The position numbers and the translations under genes are program-made. Shown in pieces: positions 26,043-34,675 of a DNA stretch of 64,000 nucleotides. The stretch is from contig NZ_AUBX01000015.1 in NCBI RefSeq assembly GCF_000429465.1, positions 62,001 through 126,000 of the forward strand, read 5' to 3'. The stretch is from Algoriphagus vanfongensis DSM 17529. Lineage in GTDB: Bacteria; Bacteroidota; Bacteroidia; Cytophagales; Cyclobacteriaceae. A model generated the notes under the pieces. It made no database searches. It worked only from the letters and a program-made list of their open reading frames with translations, and was not told the DNA's origin. The first letter of the stretch is position 1. Each line of letters begins with the position of its first letter.

Positions 26043-27119
26043 CTATTCTTCCAATCCTGAGCTTTGCATCTTCTCGAGGTTTTCGGCAAGCCTCAGGGCG
26101 GAGATAAACTCCTCAATGTGTCCATCCATTACCTCGGGCAGGTTGTACACAGTTTTATTGATCCGATGATCTGTCACCCGGGATTGTGGATAGTTGTAGG
26201 TCCTGATTTTATCCGATCTATCACCAGAGCCTACCATAGATTTTCTTTGTGCGCCGACGGATTCATTGTGCTTGGCTAGCTCAATCTCGTACAGTCGGGA
26301 CCGAAGTACTTTTAGTGCCTTTTCAAAGTTTTTGATTTGGGACTTTTCATCTTGACAGGTCACTACGAGGCCGGTAGGGTTGTGAGTCAGACGTACTGCC
26401 GAATAGGTAGTATTGACAGACTGTCCACCTGGGCCAGAGGAACAATATGTGTCTTTTCGGATGTCATTCATATCCAGATGAACTTCTACCTCATCCATTT
26501 CCGGAAGTACAGCTACCGAAGCAGCGGAAGTATGGACTCTGCCTTGAGACTCAGTAGCGGGCACACGCTGCACCCGATGGACTCCGGATTCATATTTCAG
26601 CATTCCATAGACATCCGCACCGGACACGGTTGCGATGATCTCCTTGTATCCGCCTGCGGAGCCAAAAGTCAAATCCAAAACAGTCAGTTTCCAACCTTGC
26701 ATTTCGCAGAAGCGCTCGTACATCCGGAAAAGGTCTCCTCCAAAAATAGCTGCTTCATCACCACCCGTTCCACCGCGGATTTCCAAAATGCAATCTTTGG
26801 AATCATTTGGATCCTTGGGAATCAGCAATTGTTTCAACTCTTCCTCGAGAGTGTCTTTCTTCTCTCTCAATTCGTCGAGCTCTGCCTTAGCCATATCCCG
26901 GAAGTCCGGATCTTTTTCCTTTTCCAAGATTTCCTTGGAGCTATCTATATTTTGAAGAACTAAAAGATAGGCATCATAAGCCTGTACGACCTTTTCCAGG
27001 TCCTTATATTCTTTGGTAAGCTTGGCATATTTGCTCATGTCCGTCATCGAATCCGGCAAAATGATCAATTGGCCTACTTCTTCAAATCTCTCTTTGAGTA
27101 CTTGTAATTTGTCCAGCAT
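26043..27119 (-). CDS. prfA: Peptide chain release factor 1
   Basis: 358 aa from the ATG at 27119, which matches the family start MLDKLQVLKERFEEVG; the frame stays open upstream but that part runs into the SGNH gene. Releases finished polypeptides at UAA and UAG. The helical N-terminal domain is followed by the codon-reading motif PAT (in RVPATESQGRVHTSA), typical of RF1 rather than RF2, and the catalytic GGQ loop in SSGPGGQSVNTTYSAV, whose Gln is the PrmC methylation site. A TACTTTTG -7 box lies 18 nt upstream at 27137-27144 on the minus strand. Confidence 0.97.
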   Translation of the reverse strand: MLDKLQVLKERFEEVGQLIILPDSMTDMSKYAKLTKEYKDLEKVVQAYDAYLLVLQNIDSSKEILEKEKDPDFRDMAKAELDELREKKDTLEEELKQLLIPKDPNDSKDCILEIRGGTGGDEAAIFGGDLFRMYERFCEMQGWKLTVLDLTFGSAGGYKEIIATVSGADVYGMLKYESGVHRVQRVPATESQGRVHTSAASVAVLPEMDEVEVHLDMNDIRKDTYCSSGPGGQSVNTTYSAVRLTHNPTGLVVTCQDEKSQIKNFEKALKVLRSRLYEIELAKHNESVGAQRKSMVGSGDRSDKIRTYNYPQSRVTDHRINKTVYNLPEVMDGHIEEFISALRLAENLEKMQSSGLEE

Positions 27120-27136
27120 AGTCTTATTCGCTGAGG

Positions 27137-27144
27137 CAAAAGTA
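27137..27144 (-). promoter_or_regulatory. Likely -7 box of prfA
   Basis: TACTTTTG on the minus strand in the 49-nt gap between the SGNH gene and prfA. It fits TAnnTTTG, but no clear TTG is seen at -33, so prfA may also be read through from the SGNH gene. Confidence 0.4.
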
Positions 27145-27168
27145 GGGAAATTTATCCATCCGATAGAA

Positions 27169-27996
27169 TCACATCCATTCTTTGAAATAGGGTAGCAAAC
27201 ACTCAAATATCAATTGATACCCTGCATCGGAAGGATGAAGCCCATCATAAGTCATAGCAATACTTTCTTTGGGATAAGGATACACATCGACTTTTGGGTC
27301 AAATGGAATCCCAATAAAATCTGGATATGCATATTTTTGGTAATCTCCTGACGCTGGATTTTTCAACCATTTGAAATGTACCAAGTCCTCAAAATCCAGT
27401 TGCGAATGGTGATACAAGTCAATCACAGGCAGGTCCGCCTCCTTTCCTATATTTTTCAGCGCATCAGCAAAGCTTGCCAAATCTTGCTGATTCTTAGCTT
27501 GGTAGGAACCGAAAGCATTGTTTGTAGGATCATTGATATACACAAAGTCTACCCGCTTCATCGGAGTCAAAATGACTATTTTGGCCTCAGGGTTCAATGA
27601 CCTGATATTATCCAAAATGGCTCTGAAAGCACCATGGACCGTAGCTGTTCCGGTTGCATCTTGAAAGTCCTGGATTGTTCCAAGGGGCTTTCCCGCCCAC
27701 CAGTCATTTGTGCCTAGAAATATTGAATAAATATCAGCCTTTGGAATATCCAGTTTATGAAACTGCTCAGCAATTGCTACCGCTGTCCACCCATTGTATC
27801 CTTTATTGACGATTTTCAGATTTGGAAATTCCTCCCCGATTAAAGTTAGATAGCCTTTGCTTATCCGATTGCCAGTTTCATCTTGATGATCATTGAGGTA
27901 AGTGATAGAGTCTCCAATAGCGACCCACGTCACTTCTTTGGGAGCAGAATCAATGACTAAAAACAGCGCAAAAAGACTGAAGAATAAAGTTTTCAT
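27169..27996 (-). CDS. Secreted SGNH/GDSL-family hydrolase
   Basis: 275 aa. Signal peptide MKTLFFSLFALFLVIDS. SGNH fold: block I with the nucleophile Ser30 in VAIGDSITYLN, block II Gly in NKGYNGWTAV, block III LGTNDWWAG with the oxyanion Asn, and block V YDGLHPSDAGYQ with catalytic Asp251 and His254. Family members are esterases, lipases or carbohydrate deacetylases acting in the periplasm or outside; the closest motif match is to carbohydrate esterase/GDSL-like lipases, but the substrate is unknown. It lies 49 nt upstream of prfA on the same strand. Confidence 0.9.
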   Translation of the reverse strand: MKTLFFSLFALFLVIDSAPKEVTWVAIGDSITYLNDHQDETGNRISKGYLTLIGEEFPNLKIVNKGYNGWTAVAIAEQFHKLDIPKADIYSIFLGTNDWWAGKPLGTIQDFQDATGTATVHGAFRAILDNIRSLNPEAKIVILTPMKRVDFVYINDPTNNAFGSYQAKNQQDLASFADALKNIGKEADLPVIDLYHHSQLDFEDLVHFKWLKNPASGDYQKYAYPDFIGIPFDPKVDVYPYPKESIAMTYDGLHPSDAGYQLIFECLLPYFKEWM

Positions 27997-28157
27997 AGCG
28001 ACTCAATAGGGCAGATTTGGACATAATAAGCCAAGTTAAAAATTAACTACTATCCTGCCTCCTCCCGCAGCAATGCGAATCTTATAAAAAATTACGAGAA
28101 ACCTTGCCGGGCTAAAGCTTCACATATCCTCGTTGGGAATTGGAAAGTATGATAAAC

Positions 28158-28189
28158 AATTTGAGCTGCCTCGACTGACAGCTCAAATT
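28158..28189 (-). terminator. Terminator-like hairpin after glmS
   Basis: An 11-bp perfect stem AATTTGAGCTG/CAGCTCAAATT with a 10-nt loop, located 6 nt beyond the glmS stop and followed on the minus strand by GTTTATC. The U-run is short, so termination may be partial. The remaining intergenic sequence up to 27997 shows nothing recognisable. Confidence 0.6.
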
Positions 28190-28194
28190 TAGAC

Positions 28195-30036
28195 TTATTC
28201 TACAGTCACTGATTTCGCTAAATTCCTAGGCTGATCTACATTGCAACCTCTCATCACCGCTATGTGATACGAAAGCAATTGCAATGGAACCACCGCTACC
28301 AAAGGGGTAAACGCCTCGTGCGTATGAGGAATCTCTATCACATGATCTGCCATTTCTTTGACTTGAGTGTCCCCTTCAGTCACTACTGCTATCACTTTAC
28401 CTTTTCTAGCTTTTACTTCCTGAATATTGGAAACTATTTTTTCGTACGAGCTATCTTGGGTAGCAATAAAAATCACAGGCATTTCTTCATCGATAAGCGC
28501 AATTGGCCCATGCTTCATTTCGGCAGCTGGATATCCCTCTGCATGGATATATGAGATTTCTTTGAGCTTTAAAGCCCCTTCCAAAGCTACCGGAAAATTA
28601 TACCCTCTTCCCAGATAAAGCGCATTCCTCACATCTTTATATTCAGATGCTATGAACTCTATCTGATCATTAGTTTCAAGAGCTTGCTCCACTTTGGATG
28701 GCACTGCTGCTAACTCATGCAATAGCTGCACATACTTGCTTTCCGTAAGAGTCCCTCTTTGATAGCCCAATTTGAGAGCCATCATCGCCAAAACAGAAAT
28801 CTGAGCAGTGAATGCCTTAGTAGAAGCCACGCCTATTTCAGGTCCGGCATGGGTATAAGAGCCGGCATGAGTAGCACGAGGTATAGATGAACCCACCACG
28901 TTGCAAACACCAAAAATGGTAGCTCCTTTTGATTTGGCGAGTTCGATAGCGGCAAGCGTATCCGCAGTCTCTCCTGATTGGGAAATAGCTATTACAAAAT
29001 CCTTTTCATTGATCACAGGTTTTCGATAGCGAAATTCAGAGGCATATTCTACCTCGACCGGCACTCTGGCAAATTCTTCAAACAGATACTCCGCCACCAA
29101 TCCTGCATGCCATGAGGTACCACAAGCTGTAATAATGATACGTTCCGCATTCTGGAATTTATTCATATAATCCCTCAATCCCCCCAAAACCAAACGTCCA
29201 GACTTGGCATCCAGTCTACCTCTTAGACAATCTGCTATGGACTTAGGCTGCTCATAGATTTCCTTTAGCATGAAATGCTCGTAGCCTCCTTTTTCGATGG
29301 CCTCAAGCTCCATTTCAAGTTGATTGATATAAGGGTTGGTTTCTACATTTTCTATCGTTTTCACCTGAAGCCGGTTGTTTCGGATCACGGCGATTTCATA
29401 GTCATCGAGATAAACGACCTTGTTGGTATATTCAATAATGGGAGTTGCATCAGATGCCAAGAAATACTCTTCTTCACCTACTCCTATTACCAAAGGAGAA
29501 CCCTTTCTAGCCGCAATAAGAGTATCTGGCTCTTCCTTGTTGATCAAAACAATCGCATAAGCACCGACTACCTTATGCAGTGCCAACCTCAATGCTTCCT
29601 CCAATGAGCAAGCATTATTGGCCTGGATATCTTCAATGAATTTGATAAAAACTTCGGTATCAGTTTCTGATTGGAAGCGATACCCCTTCTGAAGCAGGTC
29701 TTTTTTCAGCACTTCATAGTTTTCGATGATCCCATTATGAATCATCGCCAGCCTTTCTGAAGAAGAATAGTGGGGATGAGCATTCACATCATTGGGCTCT
29801 CCATGAGTGGCCCATCGAGTATGTCCGATCCCAATAGTGGAAAAGGTCTCACCCTGCAAAGACAGGTGACTTTCCAACTCGGACACCTTTCCCTTCTTTT
29901 TGTAGATACTCAGACCTTGTTTATCGAGCAGGGCTACTCCGGCACTGTCATAGCCTCGGTACTCCAGTCTCCTAAGTCCTTTGAGAATGATAGGCAAGGC
30001 TTCTTGTTGCCCAACATAAGCGACGATTCCGCACAT
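28195..30036 (-). CDS. glmS: Glutamine-fructose-6-phosphate aminotransferase (isomerizing)
   Basis: 613 aa from the ATG at 30036, selected because it exposes the N-terminal nucleophile Cys in MCGIVAYVGQ; the longer frame would bury it. Makes glucosamine 6-phosphate, the first committed precursor of peptidoglycan and LPS. Glutaminase domain about 1-230 with IGHTRWATHGEPND; two SIS isomerase domains about 290-430 and 460-600, with ACGTSWHAGLV, SQSGETADTLAA and ESKY; the C-terminus DQPRNLAKSVTVE is typical. No glmS ribozyme can be seen upstream; the space there is taken by the DUF4270 terminator. Confidence 0.98.
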   Translation of the reverse strand: MCGIVAYVGQQEALPIILKGLRRLEYRGYDSAGVALLDKQGLSIYKKKGKVSELESHLSLQGETFSTIGIGHTRWATHGEPNDVNAHPHYSSSERLAMIHNGIIENYEVLKKDLLQKGYRFQSETDTEVFIKFIEDIQANNACSLEEALRLALHKVVGAYAIVLINKEEPDTLIAARKGSPLVIGVGEEEYFLASDATPIIEYTNKVVYLDDYEIAVIRNNRLQVKTIENVETNPYINQLEMELEAIEKGGYEHFMLKEIYEQPKSIADCLRGRLDAKSGRLVLGGLRDYMNKFQNAERIIITACGTSWHAGLVAEYLFEEFARVPVEVEYASEFRYRKPVINEKDFVIAISQSGETADTLAAIELAKSKGATIFGVCNVVGSSIPRATHAGSYTHAGPEIGVASTKAFTAQISVLAMMALKLGYQRGTLTESKYVQLLHELAAVPSKVEQALETNDQIEFIASEYKDVRNALYLGRGYNFPVALEGALKLKEISYIHAEGYPAAEMKHGPIALIDEEMPVIFIATQDSSYEKIVSNIQEVKARKGKVIAVVTEGDTQVKEMADHVIEIPHTHEAFTPLVAVVPLQLLSYHIAVMRGCNVDQPRNLAKSVTVE

Positions 30037-30091
30037 AATTAAAAATTCTAGTGGTGAAATTGAACTTCCACAAATAAACAGCATTCATACC

Positions 30092-30129
30092 AAAAAAAAG
30101 AACCCACTTTCATAAAATTAGAAAGTGGG
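30092..30129 (-). terminator. Terminator after the DUF4270 gene
   Basis: Perfect 9-bp stem CCCACTTTC/GAAAGTGGG with a 9-nt loop, followed on the minus strand by a run of eight T (shown as A at 30092-30099). Strong intrinsic terminator, separating the DUF4270 transcript from glmS. Confidence 0.88.
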
Positions 30130-30158
30130 CTCGAATATGTTTTTATAAATCAACGGCT

Positions 30159-31553
30159 CTATCTCAGCTTGGAATAAATAGCCCTTACCTTAATGTTACC
30201 TTTAGACACTTTCATTTGGCGCAGAGATTTTTTAAAATCGTCGCCAGTAGTGCTTGGTGTATTTGCATACAAAATCCAATCTTTTCTAGTAATCTCATTT
30301 TTAAATAGAGCGTTCAAATGCGAAGTTATTGCCATAGAATACTCCTCATCTTCTGTATTGATGACTCCGACTGCTGGTACAGATACTGCAGGCTCTTCGG
30401 TTCCGTCTTCCATTTCTACTACCTGCGGCTGTCCATCCCTTTGCACTGTCAAAGGTTGTCCATCACTCCTAGTTAAGAAATCATTGCTGAAATCTGTAAA
30501 ATAGGCAACAAAAAAGCTGGGAGAAGCTTGTCCTTCCGGAACTGACTCGTAGTTTTCAATTTTTAGCTCAGCCTGTTTAAACACAACACCCGACAAGGTA
30601 TCTAAAAATGGATCTATTGGGGATGTATCTAATCTAATTACCATCCCTAAATTAGATTTCATTCCAACCAGGTCACCTGTAGAATACGCAACATTTTTAT
30701 CCTGAACTATTTCCGTCGCAGTACCAGATCGGTCACTTTTTACTCCATTGAAACTTCTTGAAGAAACAGTAGTGATATTGAAAGAAGTAGAAATCGTATC
30801 GCTAGCATCATTTCGATAATAAAATGAGAGCTTGGTACCTTCCCCTAAATCTATCCCTACAGTTGTATTATTTGATTCCAACCCTTGAACAGCAATCCCA
30901 GGAAAATACTCTCTGAAATTAAAAACATTATCAAATTCTTCACCCCTCTTTAGCTTTTCAAACACTTCTTCAGCGAAAGCTTCTTCGGCTTGCATGGAGA
31001 CAATCGTATCCGTGACTTCTCCAAATACAAATTCTGACGACGCCAGAGGAGTAGCCTCATACATCAGCTCATCAAAATTGTAATACATGGTATCCAATAT
31101 CGGTTCGGTCAATCGATGAATGGAGAAGGTTTTTGCCTCTTCTAAATCCTGACCATTGACACTGATGATATCTAAGTCAAAAATCACTGAATCCAAAATA
31201 GCTTGAGACTCAGGTCTCACTGCCGAAGTGGTGAAATACATTCTGGAATATCCAGTGCTAGTAGTCTTACCAAAATAGGGGTCCTGCTCATTCCCTACGA
31301 CTAACAAACCTTGGTTGGTCGTGTTAAAAGAGTCCAATAACACAACTTCCGCAGGAAGCTCGAAATCGACAAAGAAAACTCCTACTTGGTTGTTTCCTGG
31401 TGCCAATTCGATCCCTACGGAAGCTGGATCAGAACATGAACTTGATAAAATAAGGGACAAGAGGGCCAAGCAGGCTAGCTTAGCCTGCGAGGTTGGTATA
31501 AATGCCGTAAAGCTCTTCGTGAGCTTGTTCTTCTTCTTCAATACTGATTTCAA
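30159..31553 (-). CDS. DUF4270-family lipoprotein
   Basis: About 464 aa. Bacteroidota-specific DUF4270 outer-membrane-type lipoprotein: lipobox LSLILSSSC, then DPASVGIELAPGNNQVGV and LLVVGNEQDPYFGKTTSTGY, a phrase typical of the family. Function is unknown. No ATG lies near the N-terminus; the frame begins at a TTG (31553), with another TTG at 31541, so the exact start is uncertain. Either way its first 20-24 codons lie inside the end of the upstream glycogen-synthase-like gene (74-nt overlap from 31480), implying translational coupling. A strong terminator follows. Confidence 0.82.
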   Translation of the reverse strand: MKSVLKKKNKLTKSFTAFIPTSQAKLACLALLSLILSSSCSDPASVGIELAPGNNQVGVFFVDFELPAEVVLLDSFNTTNQGLLVVGNEQDPYFGKTTSTGYSRMYFTTSAVRPESQAILDSVIFDLDIISVNGQDLEEAKTFSIHRLTEPILDTMYYNFDELMYEATPLASSEFVFGEVTDTIVSMQAEEAFAEEVFEKLKRGEEFDNVFNFREYFPGIAVQGLESNNTTVGIDLGEGTKLSFYYRNDASDTISTSFNITTVSSRSFNGVKSDRSGTATEIVQDKNVAYSTGDLVGMKSNLGMVIRLDTSPIDPFLDTLSGVVFKQAELKIENYESVPEGQASPSFFVAYFTDFSNDFLTRSDGQPLTVQRDGQPQVVEMEDGTEEPAVSVPAVGVINTEDEEYSMAITSHLNALFKNEITRKDWILYANTPSTTGDDFKKSLRQMKVSKGNIKVRAIYSKLR

Positions 31554-32292
31554 ACTTCTTGTCTTTTGAGAAATCCTCGATTAGTTGGTTTAATTCATCC
31601 GAAACTTCACCGCCTTTTACTACTAGGTCTGCGTACTCCATACCCATACGGATAAAGCCTTCGAAGTCTTTGCTTTCCAAAGGTGCTAAAATAGTGTCAT
31701 CTATATCGACCATCTTAACCTTGTTTAACAAATCGTCGCCAAAGGTATGAGAAAATCCGTTGTTGTAGATAGCAAATACCGATTTTGTATCCTTGAATAG
31801 CGGCTCGTTTTTATAAGTCGTTTTCAGATACATCGGGATCAATGAGGTCATCCAGTCATTGCAATGAACGATATCTGGGGCCCATCCTAGTTTTTTGACG
31901 GTTTCGATGACGCCTTTGCAGAAGAAGATCGCTCGTTCGTCATTGTCCTCGTAGAATTTCTGTTGCTTGTCGTGGAAAACGCTTTTTCTCTGGAAGTAAT
32001 CTTCGTTATCGATGAAGTATACCTGAAGTTTAGCATTTGGGATAGAAGCTACTTTGATTACCAAAGGCTTTTCTTCTTCACCCACTGCGATATTGATTCC
32101 TGACAGTCTCACGACTTCATGAAGACGGTTTTTTCGCTCATTGATCAAGCCAAACCGAGGTACCAAAATTCGAATTTCCATGCCACGCTCTTGCATCGCT
32201 TGAGGAAGGGTTCGTAAGAAATTGGCTACTTCTGAAGTCTGGAGAAAAGGGTTGATTTCACTGGCAACGTAGAGGATACGTAATTTAGACAT
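31480..32292 (-). CDS. Glycogen/starch synthase homologue, GT5 catalytic N-domain only
   Basis: 270 aa from the ATG at 32292 (MSKLRILYVASEINPF). It aligns with the N-terminal Rossmann half of bacterial GT5 glycogen synthases: RILYVASEINPFLQTSEVAN (position of the ADP-glucose KTGGL loop, here FLQTSEV), RILVPRFGLINERKN, PDIVHCNDWMTSLIPMYL and FAIYNNGFSHTF. The C-terminal GT1 half that binds the nucleotide is absent, replaced by an acidic tail (ISIEEEEQAHEELYG). The KTGGL motif is also lost. It is therefore probably not a working synthase. Divergent from panC and overlapping DUF4270; function unknown. Confidence 0.85.
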   Translation of the reverse strand: MSKLRILYVASEINPFLQTSEVANFLRTLPQAMQERGMEIRILVPRFGLINERKNRLHEVVRLSGINIAVGEEEKPLVIKVASIPNAKLQVYFIDNEDYFQRKSVFHDKQQKFYEDNDERAIFFCKGVIETVKKLGWAPDIVHCNDWMTSLIPMYLKTTYKNEPLFKDTKSVFAIYNNGFSHTFGDDLLNKVKMVDIDDTILAPLESKDFEGFIRMGMEYADLVVKGGEVSDELNQLIEDFSKDKKFEISIEEEEQAHEELYGIYTNLAG

Positions 32293-32330
32293 GCTATTGA
32301 ATTTTATTGATAAGTGATAAACAACGGGCA

Positions 32331-32338
32331 CAAAGATA
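32331..32338 (-). promoter_or_regulatory. Likely -7 box of the GT5-only gene
   Basis: TATCTTTG on the minus strand, 38 nt before the start codon, fits TAnnTTTG. No clear TTG at -33. It is back-to-back with the panC promoter. Confidence 0.45.
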
Positions 32339-32359
32339 ATAAAAAAAGCTCGAAATGCC

Positions 32360-32388
32360 TTGTTTTTCTGAATATTAATCTAGTTTTG
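32360..32388 (+). promoter_or_regulatory. Promoter for panC
   Basis: TTG (32360-32362), 18 nt, TAGTTTTG (32381-32388): a full Bacteroidota consensus promoter. The transcript start predicted just after it supports the GTG at 32420 as the panC start. Confidence 0.65.
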
Positions 32389-32419
32389 CGGCAATTTCCC
32401 CCAAGTATTTCCCTTTCAC

Positions 32420-33268
32420 GTGCAGGTATTCCATACAAGGGCCGAATGGCAAGAAATCAGGCTCCAGCATCTCCAAAACGCCAAATCTATAGGTCTCGTT
32501 CCCACCATGGGGGCTTTGCATCAAGGCCATCTGGATCTGGTCGCCCAATGCATCCAAAAAAGTGACATTTCGGTCGTCTCAATCTTTGTGAACCCGACGC
32601 AGTTCAACAATCTGGAAGATTTTGAAAAGTACCCTCAGACACTAAGCGAGGACTTGGAGCTACTTCAGGATGCAGGTGTGGACTATGTATTTGCCCCAAC
32701 TGTAGAGACCATGTATCCCAGTCCTACTCAGCTTCAGTTTGACTTCGGTGAATTGGAGACAATCCTGGAGGGTGCATTTCGCCCAGGACATTTCAACGGA
32801 GTTGGAGTAGTCGTTTCCAAGCTATTTCATATAATCCAACCTGATCTAGCATTTTTTGGACAAAAAGACCTTCAGCAAGTAGCCATTATCCGACGCCTGG
32901 TTCAGGACTTATCGTTTCCCATCGAGCTCCAACTTGTCCCCACACGAAGAGAATATGATGGCTTGGCTATGTCTTCGCGAAATAGAAGACTCAATTCTGA
33001 TGAAAGATCGAAAGCGCTGATCCTCCACGATTCATTAGTTTTTGCAAAAAAGGAACTTGAAAGCGGGAGAGACTGGTTTACAGTCCAGAAAAGTATCAGC
33101 CAAAAATTTGAGAATACTACGGGATGTCAGCTGGAATACTTTGAACTCGTAGAAACCGACAAATTCAAGGTTTTCAGCCAATTTGAACCTCAAGAAAAAA
33201 CATCTATCTGTGTAGCAGCTTATATAGGAGATGTGAGATTGATAGACAACCTTCCGATAAATTCTTAA
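32420..33268 (+). CDS. panC: Pantothenate synthetase
   Basis: 282 aa from a GTG start at 32420; there is no ATG near, and the promoter just upstream limits other choices. Joins pantoate and beta-alanine using ATP to make pantothenate (vitamin B5), the CoA precursor. Nucleotidyltransferase fold with the HIGH-like [42 protein letters not shown] and the KMSKS-like MSSRNRRL loop, all intact. Followed 25 nt later by panD, which supplies beta-alanine. The ketopantoate genes panB and panE are not here. Confidence 0.97.
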   Translation: MQVFHTRAEWQEIRLQHLQNAKSIGLVPTMGALHQGHLDLVAQCIQKSDISVVSIFVNPTQFNNLEDFEKYPQTLSEDLELLQDAGVDYVFAPTVETMYPSPTQLQFDFGELETILEGAFRPGHFNGVGVVVSKLFHIIQPDLAFFGQKDLQQVAIIRRLVQDLSFPIELQLVPTRREYDGLAMSSRNRRLNSDERSKALILHDSLVFAKKELESGRDWFTVQKSISQKFENTTGCQLEYFELVETDKFKVFSQFEPQEKTSICVAAYIGDVRLIDNLPINS

Positions 33269-33293
33269 ATTTGCGGCCGGAAAAACTAAGCCA

Positions 33294-33641
33294 ATGCATA
33301 TTCAAATCATGAAGTCCAAAATCCACCGAGTGAAGATCACTCAGGCGGAATTGCACTATGTAGGATCGATCACGATCGATGAAGACCTGATGGATGCAGC
33401 CAATCTGATCGAAAACGAAAAGGTTCAGATCGTCAATGTCAACAATGGCGAGCGATTGGAAACCTACGTGATCAAAGGAGAAAGAGGTAGTGGGCAGATT
33501 TGCCTCAATGGCCCGGCGGCCCGAAAAGCATCGGTGGGAGATATCATTATCATCATCTCTTATGCCGGAATGGAATTCGAAGAAGCTAAAAAATTCAAGC
33601 CGGTTGTCATTTTCCCAGACGATCACAATAAAGTCATTTGA
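33294..33641 (+). CDS. panD: Aspartate 1-decarboxylase
   Basis: 115 aa, standard length. Pyruvoyl enzyme that decarboxylates aspartate to beta-alanine for pantothenate. The self-cleavage site Gly24-Ser25 lies in [17 protein letters not shown]; Ser25 becomes the pyruvoyl group. The N-terminal [16 protein letters not shown] matches the family and fixes the start. [21 protein letters not shown] in the C-terminal part is also conserved. Its TGA stop overlaps the next start by one base. Confidence 0.97.
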   Translation: MHIQIMKSKIHRVKITQAELHYVGSITIDEDLMDAANLIENEKVQIVNVNNGERLETYVIKGERGSGQICLNGPAARKASVGDIIIIISYAGMEFEEAKKFKPVVIFPDDHNKVI

Positions 33642-34645
33642 TGATCCATCCCCGAATCAAACAAGCTATCCAGATTGTGATTTCTTTGGTGATCGCAGTC
33701 TGGATTTTTTGGTTTTTATACAAGGATATTGAGTTAGATAGTTTGCTGAAGCAGATTTTTTCCAGCAATTGGGCTTGGATCGGGCTTTCCATGCTGATAG
33801 CACTTACCGGATACTGGCTGAGAGGCTGGAGATGGACTTTATTGATTTCTGATCAGGAAGGAAAAAAAGTAAGCGCTGGCAATGCCTACCATGCGGTGAT
33901 GGTAGGATATCTTGCCAATATGATCGTTCCACGAGCGGGAGAAGTAGCTAGATGCGGAGTCTTAAATAGAACCAACGGTCAATCAATAGGCCATCTGCTG
34001 GGGACTGTGATCGTAGAGCGTACGATCGATTTGGTTTTCTTAATAGCCACGATTTTTCTTTCATTTCTTGTTGAAAACGAGTTATTCCTCGCTTTGGCAA
34101 ATCAATTGGTGAATTTGGAAAGTCTGGGAGAAAAGATCATTCAAAATCTACCCGTAGTCTTGGGAGGCGGATTGATATTTATTTTGGCTTTTTATTTCCT
34201 TTTGAAGCGATTTAGAGATCATGGTCTCATCCAAAAAATTCAACATTTTCTGAGAGAAATGTACAGTGGGATCAAGGGAATTTCAAAATTGAAGAATCCT
34301 GCTGGGTTTTGGACCAGCTCTGTAGTGATTTGGATCATTTACTTTTTGACGATGTACACCGTATCCTTGGGAATCCAGAGTACTGCCAATTTGTCTCCTG
34401 GTGAGGTACTTTTGGTCATGGTCATGGGAAGTATTGGCATGGTGGCACCCGTCCAAGGCGGTATTGGGACCTTCCATGCACTTGTGGCCTTTATTTTGAT
34501 CCAACTAGGTATATCAGAGCAAGACAGTAAAATCTTTGCAGCTATCATTCACGGCACTCAAGTGATTTTGGTCGTAGTCGCAGGATTGATAAGCTGGATT
34601 GTGATGATGCAAAAGCAAGTTGGGAATAAACCTCAGGAAGCCTAA
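33641..34645 (+). CDS. LPG synthase transmembrane-domain (UPF0104) flippase-like protein
   Basis: 334 aa from the ATG at 33641 (TGATG overlap with panD; a TTG three bases earlier is in frame). About eight membrane segments. Family motifs: YWLRGWRWTLLI, YLANMIVPRAGEVARCGVL and MVAPVQGGIGTFHALVAFIL, typical of the lysylphosphatidylglycerol synthase membrane domain/GtrA-like UPF0104 group, without the cytosolic acyltransferase part. Such stand-alone domains are thought to flip lipids or to act in polar-lipid or glycan export. Exact substrate unknown; linkage to panCD seems to be operon convenience. Confidence 0.88.
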   Translation: MIHPRIKQAIQIVISLVIAVWIFWFLYKDIELDSLLKQIFSSNWAWIGLSMLIALTGYWLRGWRWTLLISDQEGKKVSAGNAYHAVMVGYLANMIVPRAGEVARCGVLNRTNGQSIGHLLGTVIVERTIDLVFLIATIFLSFLVENELFLALANQLVNLESLGEKIIQNLPVVLGGGLIFILAFYFLLKRFRDHGLIQKIQHFLREMYSGIKGISKLKNPAGFWTSSVVIWIIYFLTMYTVSLGIQSTANLSPGEVLLVMVMGSIGMVAPVQGGIGTFHALVAFILIQLGISEQDSKIFAAIIHGTQVILVVVAGLISWIVMMQKQVGNKPQEA

Positions 34646-34675
34646 CTTCGTATTCATCCTGCAAACATTCTAATT

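Noticed and set aside
26337-26963. 208-codon plus-strand frame opposite prfA
   Set aside because: Lies wholly antisense to the strongly conserved prfA, has no family features and no promoter.
27997-28194. tRNA or small RNA gene in the gaps at 28.0, 8.9 and 60.1 kb
   Set aside because: No cloverleaf, T-loop (GGTTCRANYCC) or anticodon arm can be found; only the glmS hairpin and promoters are visible.
28195-30158. Possible glmS ribozyme or riboswitch upstream of glmS
   Set aside because: Only about 120 nt separate glmS from the DUF4270 gene, and most of it is the DUF4270 terminator; the ribozyme needs around 150 nt of specific structure, which is not present.
31480-32292. Working glycogen synthase and a glycogen operon
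   Set aside because: The C-terminal GT1 domain and the KTGGL motif are missing, and no glgB, glgC or glgP gene is close.
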